Positions 53,142 through 62,200 are shown, counted from the first letter of the stretch. The stretch is 64,000 bases of DNA from Mycobacterium sp. SMC-8 (GCF_025263565.1 NZ_CP079865.1:1612001-1676000), one strand, 5' to 3'. The notes: a model not told the origin generated them from the sequence alone. Translations and numbers: made by a program.

Positions 53142-53190
53142 CTAAGCTTGCGGGGCCGAAGAATTGGCTCAGTCCAGGACTGCCTTTCAT
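53142..53190 (-). pseudogene. 5' part of the small membrane-protein gene split by IS1380 elements
   Basis: ATG 53190 overlaps the stop of the upstream gene (ATGA). Codons 1-16 read MKGSPGLSQFFGPASL up to the CTAAG target sequence; in the present sequence the frame runs on into the element. The remaining codons are at 49591-49811. Confidence 0.8.
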
Positions 53191-53495
53191 AGCATCATCA
53201 CCGCAGCGGCAAAGACGAAGAAGCCGGCGACAGCTACCGCGACCGATGTCCCGCGCATCCAGGGCGACACCGTAAGCCGCAGAACAACGAAGCAAATCCC
53301 CAGAGCGGCGAGGGTGGTGCCGACCGCGATTGCCTGGGCACCCGAGTCCGAAAATTCAAAGTGGCCCAGCACCATCACAACGACCAGCGTGCGCAGCAAT
53401 GCTGCTGCCAAAAGGAGCGGAACGCCGAGGGTGGCTGCCACCCAGAAGTAGGTCTGTGTGTGTTGCGGCACCGGAGCGCCGAAGTGTGCAGTCAT
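53187..53495 (-). CDS. Small three-helix membrane protein
   Basis: Protein of 102 residues. Hydrophobic stretches at about 20-45 (FWVAATLGVPLLLAAALL region), 57-75 and 82-101 make three helices; the loops are short. No family is recognised. It starts 9 bp after the effector-like gene and its stop overlaps the next (broken) small membrane gene. The order large WXG-headed protein then two small membrane proteins resembles toxin-immunity or substrate-partner sets of type VII loci, which is inference. Confidence 0.75.
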   Translation of the reverse strand: MTAHFGAPVPQHTQTYFWVAATLGVPLLLAAALLRTLVVVMVLGHFEFSDSGAQAIAVGTTLAALGICFVVLRLTVSPWMRGTSVAVAVAGFFVFAAAVMML

Positions 53496-53504
53496 CGATC
53501 GCCC

Positions 53505-54878
53505 CTAACGCACCACGACGACGTTCGGGACCTGGTCGGTCGGTCCCAGGTCTGTCGGCATGTTCGGATCGACCCATTCGCGAACGCCCGGGACGATGTC
53601 GATGAAATCTCGGAACGCTCCTGGCACCGGTGAAGCGTATGGCGCGAAAGCTGCTGAGCCCTCGCCGATTCGATGGAAGAACGGCAGCTCCGTCAGCGGC
53701 CCGAAAGCGTTGCCGCTGTCCGCGGCGTCCTGCGCGAGAGTGTGAGACGAGCCGTCGGGCATGCTCTGGTAAATCTCCAGCGACGGGTAGTCCCCGATGA
53801 TGCCGTCGACGGCGGCAGGCCGGCCGCCAGCTCCCGGGGTGATGACGACATCCCCACGCACCACGTGCCCAGACACCTCCGCTCGCGGCGGGGCAAACGC
53901 GTTCTTGGCCTCGTACTGGATCCTGACAGCGCCTCCCGGGGTCTGCTGAACCTTCACCTCAGGTAGCAACACCGCCACGTCGCCGTCAACGTCCACGGAC
54001 GGGTTCTGCCGCGCGATGACCAACCCGTTCTCGTAATCGACATACAGACTCACACGCGTGTCCCCCGGCGCGAAATCTGGATCGAACCCGCGGTTGTCAC
54101 CCAGATCGTTACGGGGGATGTTGAATACCTGATCGCGGGGTATGAAAAGGCCGGCCTTGATAAACCCTTGGCCGGGAACAGGTTCAATCCTTCCCACCAC
54201 AATGCTCGGCGGCTTTCCGCTGTACCTGGTCGCGTAGCTGTGCGGGTCGAGGGCGGCCGCGGTCTGCCAATCGACCGCCGACGTCGGCTTCCGCCCGAAA
54301 ATCTCCATGAATGCGGCGCTCTCATTGTCGCGCCGAATGACGTCGAGAACAGTGGGCGTTTGCCAGGTCCCGGGGAAGTCTTCCACCCGCATGTGCATGC
54401 CGGTGCGTTCGCCGCAGAGCGCCGCGGCGGTGGCCGTGTCGGCAGCCGTGAACGTCGCCAGCAGATTCCTCAGGACCGCCGAGTAGGCGGTGGCCACGTC
54501 CAGCGACATAAACCGGCCGATACCCAAAGATGTGACACGCCCGTCATCACTGAGCACACCGCCGAACTTGGCAACCTGGACAACCGCGGTCAGGACTTGT
54601 TCGCGAAGTTCGGAGAGCACACTGCCGCCGCGCGACATGACCTGCTGCGTCGTGTCCAAGCGGTCCCGCAGGGCTTGATGGGCAGCCACAATCGACCGGC
54701 CGCGATCAAGCGCCGCCAACCCGGCGTCGCCAGACCAACTTTCACTCAAGGCCTGCAACAGTCCGTGCTGGCCTTGAATCATGGCGTCGACGTCGGCTAT
54801 CGACTGCCGCATCGCTTGAGCCGCACCGGTCAACCGGTCCGGCTCCGAAGACCGCACAACAGAGATGGTCACGGACAC
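53505..54878 (-). CDS. WXG100-headed effector-like protein of the ESX-1 accessory block
   Basis: Protein of 457 residues. Residues 1 to about 155 form the same helical export-type domain as the hydrolase at 8336-10219: both start MSV-x-(I/V)S-x-VR and carry the W-S/T-G turn at 48-50. The C-terminal 300 residues are a separate, mostly beta, domain (SIVVGRIEPVPGQGFIKAG; GDTRVSLYVDYENGLVIARQ) that I do not recognise. The start lies 2 bp after espL. It is likely an ESX-1 substrate or toxin-like effector. No catalytic motif is seen. Confidence 0.78.
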   Translation of the reverse strand: MSVTISVVRSSEPDRLTGAAQAMRQSIADVDAMIQGQHGLLQALSESWSGDAGLAALDRGRSIVAAHQALRDRLDTTQQVMSRGGSVLSELREQVLTAVVQVAKFGGVLSDDGRVTSLGIGRFMSLDVATAYSAVLRNLLATFTAADTATAAALCGERTGMHMRVEDFPGTWQTPTVLDVIRRDNESAAFMEIFGRKPTSAVDWQTAAALDPHSYATRYSGKPPSIVVGRIEPVPGQGFIKAGLFIPRDQVFNIPRNDLGDNRGFDPDFAPGDTRVSLYVDYENGLVIARQNPSVDVDGDVAVLLPEVKVQQTPGGAVRIQYEAKNAFAPPRAEVSGHVVRGDVVITPGAGGRPAAVDGIIGDYPSLEIYQSMPDGSSHTLAQDAADSGNAFGPLTELPFFHRIGEGSAAFAPYASPVPGAFRDFIDIVPGVREWVDPNMPTDLGPTDQVPNVVVVR

Positions 54879-54880
54879 GG

Positions 54881-55219
54881 CTATTCCATTTCCGGAATCT
54901 CCGCCGTGATCTCGGCGACCACTGCGTCGATCCGCTCACGGTCGGCGTCGATCGACGCCGATGCTTGTTCACTCGCCCTGTGCAGAGCCTCGTTCACCCG
55001 ATGCTCGACTTCTTCGGCGCCCAGACGCAGCAGGCCGTCTTGGATGTAGACGTCCTTGAGCCACTGATGCCCGTTGAGCGTCACCTCGACGGTGTCGTGT
55101 TCGTCAGTCGCGGTGAACGATGAGGTCGCCATCTTGTCGAGCTGCTCGTCCATCAACGATTGCAGTCGCCGTGCTTGCCGTAGCACCGCAGCCACTTCCG
55201 GGTGCATGTCGTCGGTCAC
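54881..55219 (-). CDS. espL: ESX-1 accessory protein EspL (YbaB-like)
   Basis: Small protein of 112 residues of the YbaB/EbfC fold. The N-terminal helix VLRQARRLQSLMDEQLDKMA leads to the strand segment DTVEVTLNGHQWLKDVYI and a C-terminal helix rich in Glu/Ala. EspL/Rv3880c has this size and position directly after espB and is needed for stable EspE/EspF or EspB export in pathogens. It overlaps espB by 4 bp and is followed by the effector-like gene rather than by espK as in M. tuberculosis. Confidence 0.88.
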   Translation of the reverse strand: MTDDMHPEVAAVLRQARRLQSLMDEQLDKMATSSFTATDEHDTVEVTLNGHQWLKDVYIQDGLLRLGAEEVEHRVNEALHRASEQASASIDADRERIDAVVAEITAEIPEME

Positions 55220-56850
55220 TGCGTGTCCCCCTTCTTGTCCTCGCCGGCGCCGCGTCGCCGCGGCCGAACACCGATGACCTGCTCGGTGTGGGGCCGGTCC
55301 TCGACATAGAGCGGCTCGTCGGGCGACAGCTGCGGATTGCGTTTCTTCTCACCGCTTCCGCTGCCGTGTGCACCGCCCATCATCGGAGCCATGCCGCCGC
55401 CACCCATTGCTCCGGCAGCCGCACCGCCGGAGCCGCCGGTCGCCCCCGGGCCTGCAGCCGCCGGCAAGACCGGCGTCGGTGCCACCGTCTCCGCGCCGAC
55501 CGCGGGTTGCATCGGCATGGCGGGGATTCCGCCACCACCGCCGCCTGCGCCTCCGCCCCCTGAGCCACCGCCTCCGGCCGCCGCGGGCCGCAAACTCGGA
55601 TCGATCGGCAATTTCGGTTCGCCCTTCCCGACACCCGGCGACCCGCCTCCCGGAGAGCCGCCCGGCGACCCGCCGCCCGGAGAGCCACCCGGCGACCCGC
55701 CACCCGGTGACCCGCCGGGCGATCCACCTTGCGAACCCCCTTGCGGCGAGCCCTGTCCGGCCTGCGGTGCTGCCTGCTCGGCTGCCGACATCGGTGACAC
55801 CGGCGCCCCCTGCGGCGTCTGCGGTTGACCTCCCGGCTGCTGCCCACCGGCGCCCGACGACGACTGTCCGCCACCGCCACCGGTGCCGCGCCGCTCCTCG
55901 GGCTCGGTCTGCGCCGGGACACCCCGTTGCCGGGGATCGCCGTTGCGCGTCACCGGTGCCGTGGGTGCCACCGCGTCGGGACGCGGTTGCGGCGGCTGCA
56001 CCGGCGTGGGTTGGCCGGCCCTGGCGTAGGTTTCGCGGATCGCCTCGGACTCCTGGTACAGCTGCTCCATCTGCAGCTGAACAGCGCGTCGGGCGCCTCC
56101 ATCCATCGGTGTGGTCATCAGCTGGGTCTGCAACGCCTCGTACTGAGCCCTGATCGGCGCATTGGCAGCCTTGGCCTGGTCGTGGGCGAGCGCCAGCTTC
56201 TCGGCCTCGGCCGCCAGCTGAGTCCACTTGCCCGCCAGGGCTTGCAGCCAGCCTCCGAACGACTTGAACTTCACATACGCAGCTTCGGCGGCGACACCTT
56301 CCCAGTTCTGGATCCTGATCTCGAACGGGAGTGAGGCTTCGGCCAGCCGGGCGGCGTTGGCGCTCCACTGGCCGGCTGCGGCCCGCAGCGCGGCGGCCTG
56401 GTCGCCCTCCAGCAGCTTGTTGTCGGTCTCGATGGGGTCCAGGATGTCGCCATCGGTGGCGACGTTGTCGAAGCCGGCCATCGGCGGGGGTGGCGGTGGC
56501 GCGGGTGTTGCGTTGGCTCCGATCGGCACCGGCGCACCCGGCGGTGACGACGTGCCGCCCGGAATCGTGCTGTCGATGTTGCCCGCTGACGCGGCGTCGA
56601 CGGCCCGGTATGCCTGGCCCACCAATCGCAACGTCTCAGCGAGTCTTCGGCTTTCGGTCTTGCCCCACTGCTGCTCGGCGTTGAGCGCCTCGGCGTTTTT
56701 GATCAGGTTCCGTACCGATGCCGTTGTCGGGGTGAGTTTGTCCGGTTCGACGACCGTGACCGCTGTGGGATCCTCACCCCACGGGATTCCGTCGATCATG
56801 GTGGCCTTGCTGTCGAGATCGTCGGGATCGACCTTCAGTTCGTCGGCCAT
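55216..56850 (-). CDS. espB: ESX-1 substrate EspB
   Basis: Protein of 544 residues, longer than EspB of M. tuberculosis (460). The N-terminal 270 residues are the PE/PPE-like helical fold (MADELKVDPDDLDSKATMID; QNWEGVAAEAAYVKF with the W-x-G turn). After residue about 340 a Gly-Ser-Pro-rich region has near-exact short repeats (GGGSPGGSPG units), then a Gly/Met stretch and a charged tail. EspB is exported, cleaved by MycP1 and forms rings. The repeats explain most of the extra length. It lies 31 bp after eccE1. Confidence 0.9.
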   Translation of the reverse strand: MADELKVDPDDLDSKATMIDGIPWGEDPTAVTVVEPDKLTPTTASVRNLIKNAEALNAEQQWGKTESRRLAETLRLVGQAYRAVDAASAGNIDSTIPGGTSSPPGAPVPIGANATPAPPPPPPMAGFDNVATDGDILDPIETDNKLLEGDQAAALRAAAGQWSANAARLAEASLPFEIRIQNWEGVAAEAAYVKFKSFGGWLQALAGKWTQLAAEAEKLALAHDQAKAANAPIRAQYEALQTQLMTTPMDGGARRAVQLQMEQLYQESEAIRETYARAGQPTPVQPPQPRPDAVAPTAPVTRNGDPRQRGVPAQTEPEERRGTGGGGGQSSSGAGGQQPGGQPQTPQGAPVSPMSAAEQAAPQAGQGSPQGGSQGGSPGGSPGGGSPGGSPGGGSPGGSPGGGSPGVGKGEPKLPIDPSLRPAAAGGGGSGGGGAGGGGGGIPAMPMQPAVGAETVAPTPVLPAAAGPGATGGSGGAAAGAMGGGGMAPMMGGAHGSGSGEKKRNPQLSPDEPLYVEDRPHTEQVIGVRPRRRGAGEDKKGDTQ

Positions 56851-56881
56851 TACGCGTCCTCCCGATGCCGCGAATGCCCGG

Positions 56882-58279
56882 TCATGGCTCCAGAACCATC
56901 TGGTAGCGGCTCTCCTCGCGCGGATTGATCAGCCGGATCGGCAGCTGCTTGTGGCGTGGAGTGGCGATGAAGTTGTCCCGCAGCATGACTCGGCCGACTC
57001 CGGGATGCGGCCGAAGATACGTCGTCGCGGTCGGCCACACGACTTTCGCGACCTGCCCGATCCTGGCGTCGACGATCGCGGCGAACTCTTGGAACTGCGG
57101 CTGCAGGGTGACGACCGCGCCGGCCGCCGCCGACCTCACCACGAACTGGGTGAACAACCGGGCGTTACCCAGGTTCACGCTGACGTCCACGTCGTCGAAA
57201 GGCATGTACACCGGATAACGGTCCGCTGTCTCTCCCACGAGCACCCCGGCGGACCCGATCGGCAACTCGTAATGCCGGTCGGTCACCGGGTTCTCACCCA
57301 GTAGCGCTGCCCGCTGGCCGCCGTACAGACACGAAAAGCCGCGCGGGGTGGTCGGATTCGCCAGCGTCGTCAACAACACGGTCGTGGTCGGCGCCGAACC
57401 CGGCGCGATCCGCACTCGGGTCAGGGTGTGATCGGCCCGCGCCGACCACCACACGTCCGGGCCGCCCGGGGCGTGATAGGCGGCGGTGAAGGTGCTGCGG
57501 CCCTTCACCATCGACCACGTCTCGCGTTCGTAGCTGATCTCGGTGGCGCGGTCGAAGTCGTCGAAACTGCGCGCGGGCCGGGCGTCGACACCCGTGCCGG
57601 CCAGATGGTCGGCGATCCGGGTGGTGGACGACACCAGATACTGCGCCAGGCCGGCCACCCCGTCGTTTCGCCGCAACGCCGATTTGCGCGTCTTGTCCGG
57701 ATCGGCGCGCAGCACGATCCAGGTGCGGCGGCTCGCCGGAGCGGGGTAGGGGCCGACGACCTGCTCGTAGAGCGCGACCAGCGCGGCCGGGGCGGTCTTG
57801 CCGACGCGGTATCCCGCGGAAACGATGTCGGCCTCCAGGTCCGGGCAGTATGCGCCGAGCAGCTCTTCGACCAGCTTGGTGTCGACGACGTCGTCGGTGG
57901 CGGCCGCACCGTTGACGATCACCGTCGGGGTGAACGGCCGGGGGATCAGCTCGATCACCGACACCATGTAGTCGCCCTGCCAGCGCAGCGCGACGTGGTC
58001 GCCGGGGATCACGGTCGCGCCCACGGCGGGCTCGGAGGGTTGCGGCGGCGCCTGCTTGTGCCGTCGCCGCCACGCGAACAGCGCAGCCACCCAGCCGCCG
58101 GGGCGGCGGCCGCGGATCGTCACCACCGCGGCCAGACCGATCAGCACCGACAGCGTGATGCCGAGCCACATCAGGTCCAGCTGGGCGAAAATCAGCAGGC
58201 ACGCCGGGATCAGCACCGCCGCCCACAGCGCATGTCCAGCGCTGAACCGCAGGCCGAACAGGGACAGGATCTTGTTCAT
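56882..58279 (-). CDS. eccE1: ESX-1 membrane component EccE1
   Basis: Protein of 465 residues. Two N-terminal helices (HALWAAVLIPACLLIFAQLD; LMWLGITLSVLIGLAAVV) precede a basic segment and the large cytosolic domain. ATG 58279 overlaps the mycP1 stop by 4 bp; the longer upstream frame has no support. EccE lies at the edge of the ESX membrane complex. Length and order (mycP1, eccE1, espB) match the ESX-1 of other mycobacteria. Confidence 0.92.
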   Translation of the reverse strand: MNKILSLFGLRFSAGHALWAAVLIPACLLIFAQLDLMWLGITLSVLIGLAAVVTIRGRRPGGWVAALFAWRRRHKQAPPQPSEPAVGATVIPGDHVALRWQGDYMVSVIELIPRPFTPTVIVNGAAATDDVVDTKLVEELLGAYCPDLEADIVSAGYRVGKTAPAALVALYEQVVGPYPAPASRRTWIVLRADPDKTRKSALRRNDGVAGLAQYLVSSTTRIADHLAGTGVDARPARSFDDFDRATEISYERETWSMVKGRSTFTAAYHAPGGPDVWWSARADHTLTRVRIAPGSAPTTTVLLTTLANPTTPRGFSCLYGGQRAALLGENPVTDRHYELPIGSAGVLVGETADRYPVYMPFDDVDVSVNLGNARLFTQFVVRSAAAGAVVTLQPQFQEFAAIVDARIGQVAKVVWPTATTYLRPHPGVGRVMLRDNFIATPRHKQLPIRLINPREESRYQMVLEP

Positions 58280-59622
58280 CGGCGCCTCAACGCGCGCCGC
58301 GCCAACGCTCCGATACCGACCAGCGCCGCCACCCCGACGCCGACCACCACAACCCCGGTGATCGGGCTGCGATCCGGCGGCGGCACGTACACCGGCGGCG
58401 GAATCTCCTTGATGTTGTAGGGGACCTCGGCCGGTCCGGGCGGCACCTCCCAGGTCAGTGCAGCCACCGGATCGATCACCCCGGCGCCGACGACGTTGTT
58501 GACCCCGCCACCCGGATGTCGGGCGGTGGCGGTGATCCGGTTGATGACCTGGGCGGGCGTCAACTCCGGAAAGCGCTGCCTGATCAGCGCCGCCAACCCG
58601 GACACGTAGGCGGCCGAGAAGGAGGTGCCGCTGATCGGGATGGGTCCGTCCTCGCCCTGTAACGCGTTGACGGGGTTGCCGTCGTACCCGAGTGCGATGA
58701 GGTTCTCGCCGGGCGCCGCGGCCCCCACCCAAGGTCCCTGCATCGAGAACCCGCTGGGCTGACCGTTCGGGGCGATGCTGCCGACGGTGAGCACCAGCGG
58801 CGAGTACCAGGCCGGCGACACGATGGTCTGCACTTCCCGCCAGCCGCGCGGATCGGCCGGTACCGCGGCGTCGGGGGGCGGGTTCTGGGTGCAGTCGTTG
58901 CCGGTGTTGCCCGCGGCGACCACGATCACCGACCCCTTGACGTTGACGGCGTAGTTGATCGCCGCCCCGACGATGGCTTCGTTGATGGGGCGGGTGATCT
59001 TGTAGCAGGCGGCCTCGCTGATGTTGATGACGTGGGCGCCCATGTTGGCCGCATGCACGATCGCCCGCGCCAGGCTGCGCAGTGAGCCGGCGGTCTGGGT
59101 CGCGTTGGGATCGTTGGGGTCGTTGCGGGCGCCCACCGGGGAGAAACTGTCCGAGGTCTGCCGCAGCGACAGGATGCGCGCGTCAGGGGCGACGCCGATG
59201 AACGCGTCGGTCGGTGCCGGCCGGCCGGCGATCACCGCCGCCGTCAGCGTGCCGTGCGCGTCGCAGTCCGACATGCCGTTGCCGCTCTGATCGACGAAGT
59301 CACCACCGGGTTCGGCCGGCACCCGCGGCGAACCGTTCACGCCCGTGTCGATGACGGCCACAGTTATCCCCGCCCCGGTTGCGAACTTCTGCGCCTCGGG
59401 CAGCCGCAGGTAATCGTTGGCCCAGGGCCGGTCGGCGAAATTCGAATTGGGGAACACGGTCGGCGCCGCACAGATGCGGCGCTGCTCCATCGGCTGGTCA
59501 GGGCCGGTTTCGTCGGGAGGAATCGCCGCCGGATCGATGATCGGCGGCTCGATCGCACCTGCGGGCGGGGCTGTCAGCAGTACCAGCGACAGCGCGGCGA
59601 TCAGCGCACCAATACGCCGCAC
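58276..59622 (-). CDS. mycP1: Mycosin MycP1, subtilisin-like protease of ESX-1
   Basis: Membrane-bound serine protease of 448 residues. A signal peptide (ALIAALSLVLLTAPPAGA) is followed by the catalytic triad in VIDTGVNG, DAHGTLTA and SGTSFSAAYV, and one C-terminal helix (GVVVVGVGVAALVGIGALA) before a basic tail. Cys pairs near RICAAP and DCTQN fit the family disulfides. MycP1 cleaves EspB and stabilises the secretion complex. It is the first gene of the minus-strand arm, with 240 bp upstream to hold its promoter. Confidence 0.94.
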   Translation of the reverse strand: MRRIGALIAALSLVLLTAPPAGAIEPPIIDPAAIPPDETGPDQPMEQRRICAAPTVFPNSNFADRPWANDYLRLPEAQKFATGAGITVAVIDTGVNGSPRVPAEPGGDFVDQSGNGMSDCDAHGTLTAAVIAGRPAPTDAFIGVAPDARILSLRQTSDSFSPVGARNDPNDPNATQTAGSLRSLARAIVHAANMGAHVINISEAACYKITRPINEAIVGAAINYAVNVKGSVIVVAAGNTGNDCTQNPPPDAAVPADPRGWREVQTIVSPAWYSPLVLTVGSIAPNGQPSGFSMQGPWVGAAAPGENLIALGYDGNPVNALQGEDGPIPISGTSFSAAYVSGLAALIRQRFPELTPAQVINRITATARHPGGGVNNVVGAGVIDPVAALTWEVPPGPAEVPYNIKEIPPPVYVPPPDRSPITGVVVVGVGVAALVGIGALARRALRRR

Positions 59623-59862
59623 GCGATGTCACCCCCCGCCTCACCTGACCGGCACACGCTGTGCCGGCGATCTGGCAGCAAACTCGCCGCCCATCGTCGC
59701 GCAACCCGAGAAACTGGCCTCGGGCTACGTGTTGAATGCACATCGGCAATGCTAAGGGCGCCGGGACGGGGGTCATTCCGCTTTCTTGGCGCCGAGATCG
59801 CGTCTGTTGAGGTCGTTGGACCGCTTCAGCCGCGTGGAATGCGATTTCGGCGGGATTGGGCG

Positions 59863-60120
59863 CTACGCGTCGAGGTCTTGCTGGACCAGCTCGGCGACCT
59901 TGTTCAGCGCGGCCTCGTCGTCGGACGACACAGTGACCTCGGCGCCGTTGCTGGCGCCGAGCGTCATGATCATCAGCGCCGAGCCGGCGTCCACAGGCTC
60001 ACCGCCGTCCATCGACAGCGTGACGGGCACCCCGGCCTCGACCACGGCCTCGGCGATGATCGCGGCGGGCCGGGCGTGCAGGCCGATGGCCGATCCGACG
60101 ATGACGGTCTTGGTGGGCAT
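59863..60120 (-). CDS. ptsH: Phosphocarrier protein HPr
   Basis: HPr of 85 residues. The phosphorylated His is in GLHARPAA at residue 15 and the regulatory serine region is MIMTLGASNGAEV. ATG 60120 gives the normal family start (MPTKTVIVGSAIG); the longer frame reads into the upstream gene. HPr passes phosphate from enzyme I to the fructose EII next to it. Presence beside fruA is typical of actinobacteria. Confidence 0.9.
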   Translation of the reverse strand: MPTKTVIVGSAIGLHARPAAIIAEAVVEAGVPVTLSMDGGEPVDAGSALMIMTLGASNGAEVTVSSDDEAALNKVAELVQQDLDA

Positions 60121-60154
60121 GGATTCTCCTTTATGGGTGTGGGGTGGAAACCGG

Positions 60155-62176
60155 TCAGGCGGTGACGAGTTCGGGTTCGGCCTTGTCACCGGCCTTGATG
60201 AACTGCTTGGCCGCGATCACGGCCAGCGCGGCGGCGACGGTGCCCGCCACCAGCGCGATGAGGAACCCGAGCTTGTTGTCGATGGCGAACAGCACGAAGA
60301 TGCCGCCGTGCGGGGCCCGCGAGGTGGCACCGAACGCCATGCACAGCGCGCCGGTGATGGCGCCGCCGAACATCATCGACGGGATCACCCGCAGCGGGTC
60401 GGCCGCGGCGAACGGGATGGCGCCCTCGGAGATGAACGACGCACCGAGAAGCCAAGCGGCCCGGCCGTTCTCCCGCTCCGGCTCACTGAACAGCTGTGGC
60501 CGGATCGTGGTGGCCAGCGCCATCGCCAGCGGCGGCACCATGCCGGCGGCCATCACCGCGGCCATGATCTCGAACGACGCGGTGGTCTGGGCGGCCAGCC
60601 CGGCGGTAGCGAACGCATACGCGGCCTTGTTCACCGGACCGCCCAGGTCGAAACACATCATCAGGCCCAGGATGATGCCCAGGAACACCGCCGACGTGCC
60701 GGACAGCCCGGACAGCCAATTGGTCAAGCCGGTGTTGATCAGCGCCAGCGGGCGGCCCACCAGGAAGAACATGATCAGCCCGACGAACAGCGACGCACCC
60801 AGCGGCACGATCACGACCGGCATCAGGCCCCGGAACCATTGCGGCACCTTGCGATTGCTGATCCACAGTGCCGCGAAGCCGGCCAGCACACCACCGACGA
60901 TGCCGCCGATGAAGCCGCCGCCGATGAACACCGCCAGCGCGCCGGCGGTGAAGCCGGGGGCGATACCGGGCCGGTCGGCGATCGCGAACGCGATGTAGCC
61001 GGCCAGCGCCGGCACCAGGAAGCTGAACGCCAGCCCGCCCAAGGTGAACAGGATCGCGCCCAGGTACTCCAGGAACCCGCCCGGCGGCAGGTTGGTCAGC
61101 GAATTGTTCAGCGCGATGTCGTTGCCGGTGTCGGCGATCTCGTACCCGGCGAACAGGAAGCCCAGCGCGATCAGCAGACCGCCGGCGGCGACGAACGGGA
61201 TCATGTAGCTCACGCCGGTCAGCAGGATCTGCCGGGTGCGGGTGCCCCAGCCGACGTTTCCGGACGGCGCCGCCGCCGTCGCCGCGCCGGACCCCTCAAC
61301 CCGCGCGGCATTCGGATTGTCGGCTGCGGCAACCGCTTCGGCGATCATCTTGGCCGGCTCGTTGATCGCGCGCTTCACCCCGGAGGCCACCACCGGCTTG
61401 CCGGCGAAGCGGCCCCGGTCCTTGACCCCGACGTCGGTGGCGAAGATGACCGCGTCCGCCTTGGCGATGGTGTCCGATGGAAGCGGAGTGCTGCCCGACG
61501 AGCCCTGGGTCTCGACCACCAGGTTCACCCCGGCCTCCTTGGCCGCGGCGGCCAGCGCGTCGGCGGCCATGTAGGTGTGCGCGATGCCGGTCGGGCACGC
61601 GGTGATCGCGACGACGGTCTTGGCGGCCGGCGTCTCGACCGGAGTCGCTGGGGCGGCGGGCGTCGGAGAAGCCGGAGAAGATGCCGCTGCGGGCGTCGCA
61701 GCCGGGGCGGGCGCCGGGTTGACCACCCCGTCGACGAGCCCGACCACCTCGTCGGCCGAGGTCGCCTCTCGCAGCGAGGCCACGAAGTCCTTGCGCACCA
61801 ATGCCCGTGCCAGACTCGACAGCAGCTTCATGTGCTCCTGCCCGCCTGACTCCGGTGCGGCGATCAGGAACACCAGGTCGGCGGGTCCGTCCGGCGCGCC
61901 GAAGTCCACGCCGGGCTGCAGCCGGGCGAACCCGATGGTCGGGGTGTCGACGTACGGCGACCGGCAGTGCGGGATCGCGATGCCGCCGGGCAGGCCGGTG
62001 GCCGACTGGCCCTCGCGCGTCATCGCCGCGCCGACCAGTCCGTCGGCGTCGTCGGTGCGCCCGGCGGACGCGAGCGCGGCGACCAGTCGGGCGATGACAG
62101 CCTGCTTGTCCCCGTCGACCGAGACGTCGAGCAGCACAAGGTCACGCGTGATGATCGGGGTGGTGGAGGTGGTCAT
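60155..62176 (-). CDS. fruA: Fructose PTS EIIABC component
   Basis: Fused permease of 673 residues. The EIIA domain at the N-terminus has the phospho-His in IPHCRSPY near residue 68, EIIB has the phospho-Cys in TACPTGIAHTYMAADAL near residue 195, and the C-terminal 350 residues are the multi-helix EIIC channel. It imports fructose as fructose 1-phosphate. A Pro/Ala linker joins A and B. It lies between fruK and ptsH. Confidence 0.92.
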   Translation of the reverse strand: MTTSTTPIITRDLVLLDVSVDGDKQAVIARLVAALASAGRTDDADGLVGAAMTREGQSATGLPGGIAIPHCRSPYVDTPTIGFARLQPGVDFGAPDGPADLVFLIAAPESGGQEHMKLLSSLARALVRKDFVASLREATSADEVVGLVDGVVNPAPAPAATPAAASSPASPTPAAPATPVETPAAKTVVAITACPTGIAHTYMAADALAAAAKEAGVNLVVETQGSSGSTPLPSDTIAKADAVIFATDVGVKDRGRFAGKPVVASGVKRAINEPAKMIAEAVAAADNPNAARVEGSGAATAAAPSGNVGWGTRTRQILLTGVSYMIPFVAAGGLLIALGFLFAGYEIADTGNDIALNNSLTNLPPGGFLEYLGAILFTLGGLAFSFLVPALAGYIAFAIADRPGIAPGFTAGALAVFIGGGFIGGIVGGVLAGFAALWISNRKVPQWFRGLMPVVIVPLGASLFVGLIMFFLVGRPLALINTGLTNWLSGLSGTSAVFLGIILGLMMCFDLGGPVNKAAYAFATAGLAAQTTASFEIMAAVMAAGMVPPLAMALATTIRPQLFSEPERENGRAAWLLGASFISEGAIPFAAADPLRVIPSMMFGGAITGALCMAFGATSRAPHGGIFVLFAIDNKLGFLIALVAGTVAAALAVIAAKQFIKAGDKAEPELVTA

Positions 62177-62200
62177 GGCATTACCTTCGTCCTCTTGTCG

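Noticed and set aside
55620..55760. Possible CRISPR-like or tandem DNA repeat
   Set aside because: The periodic units are in frame and encode the Gly-Ser-Pro tract of EspB; there are no unique spacers of constant length.
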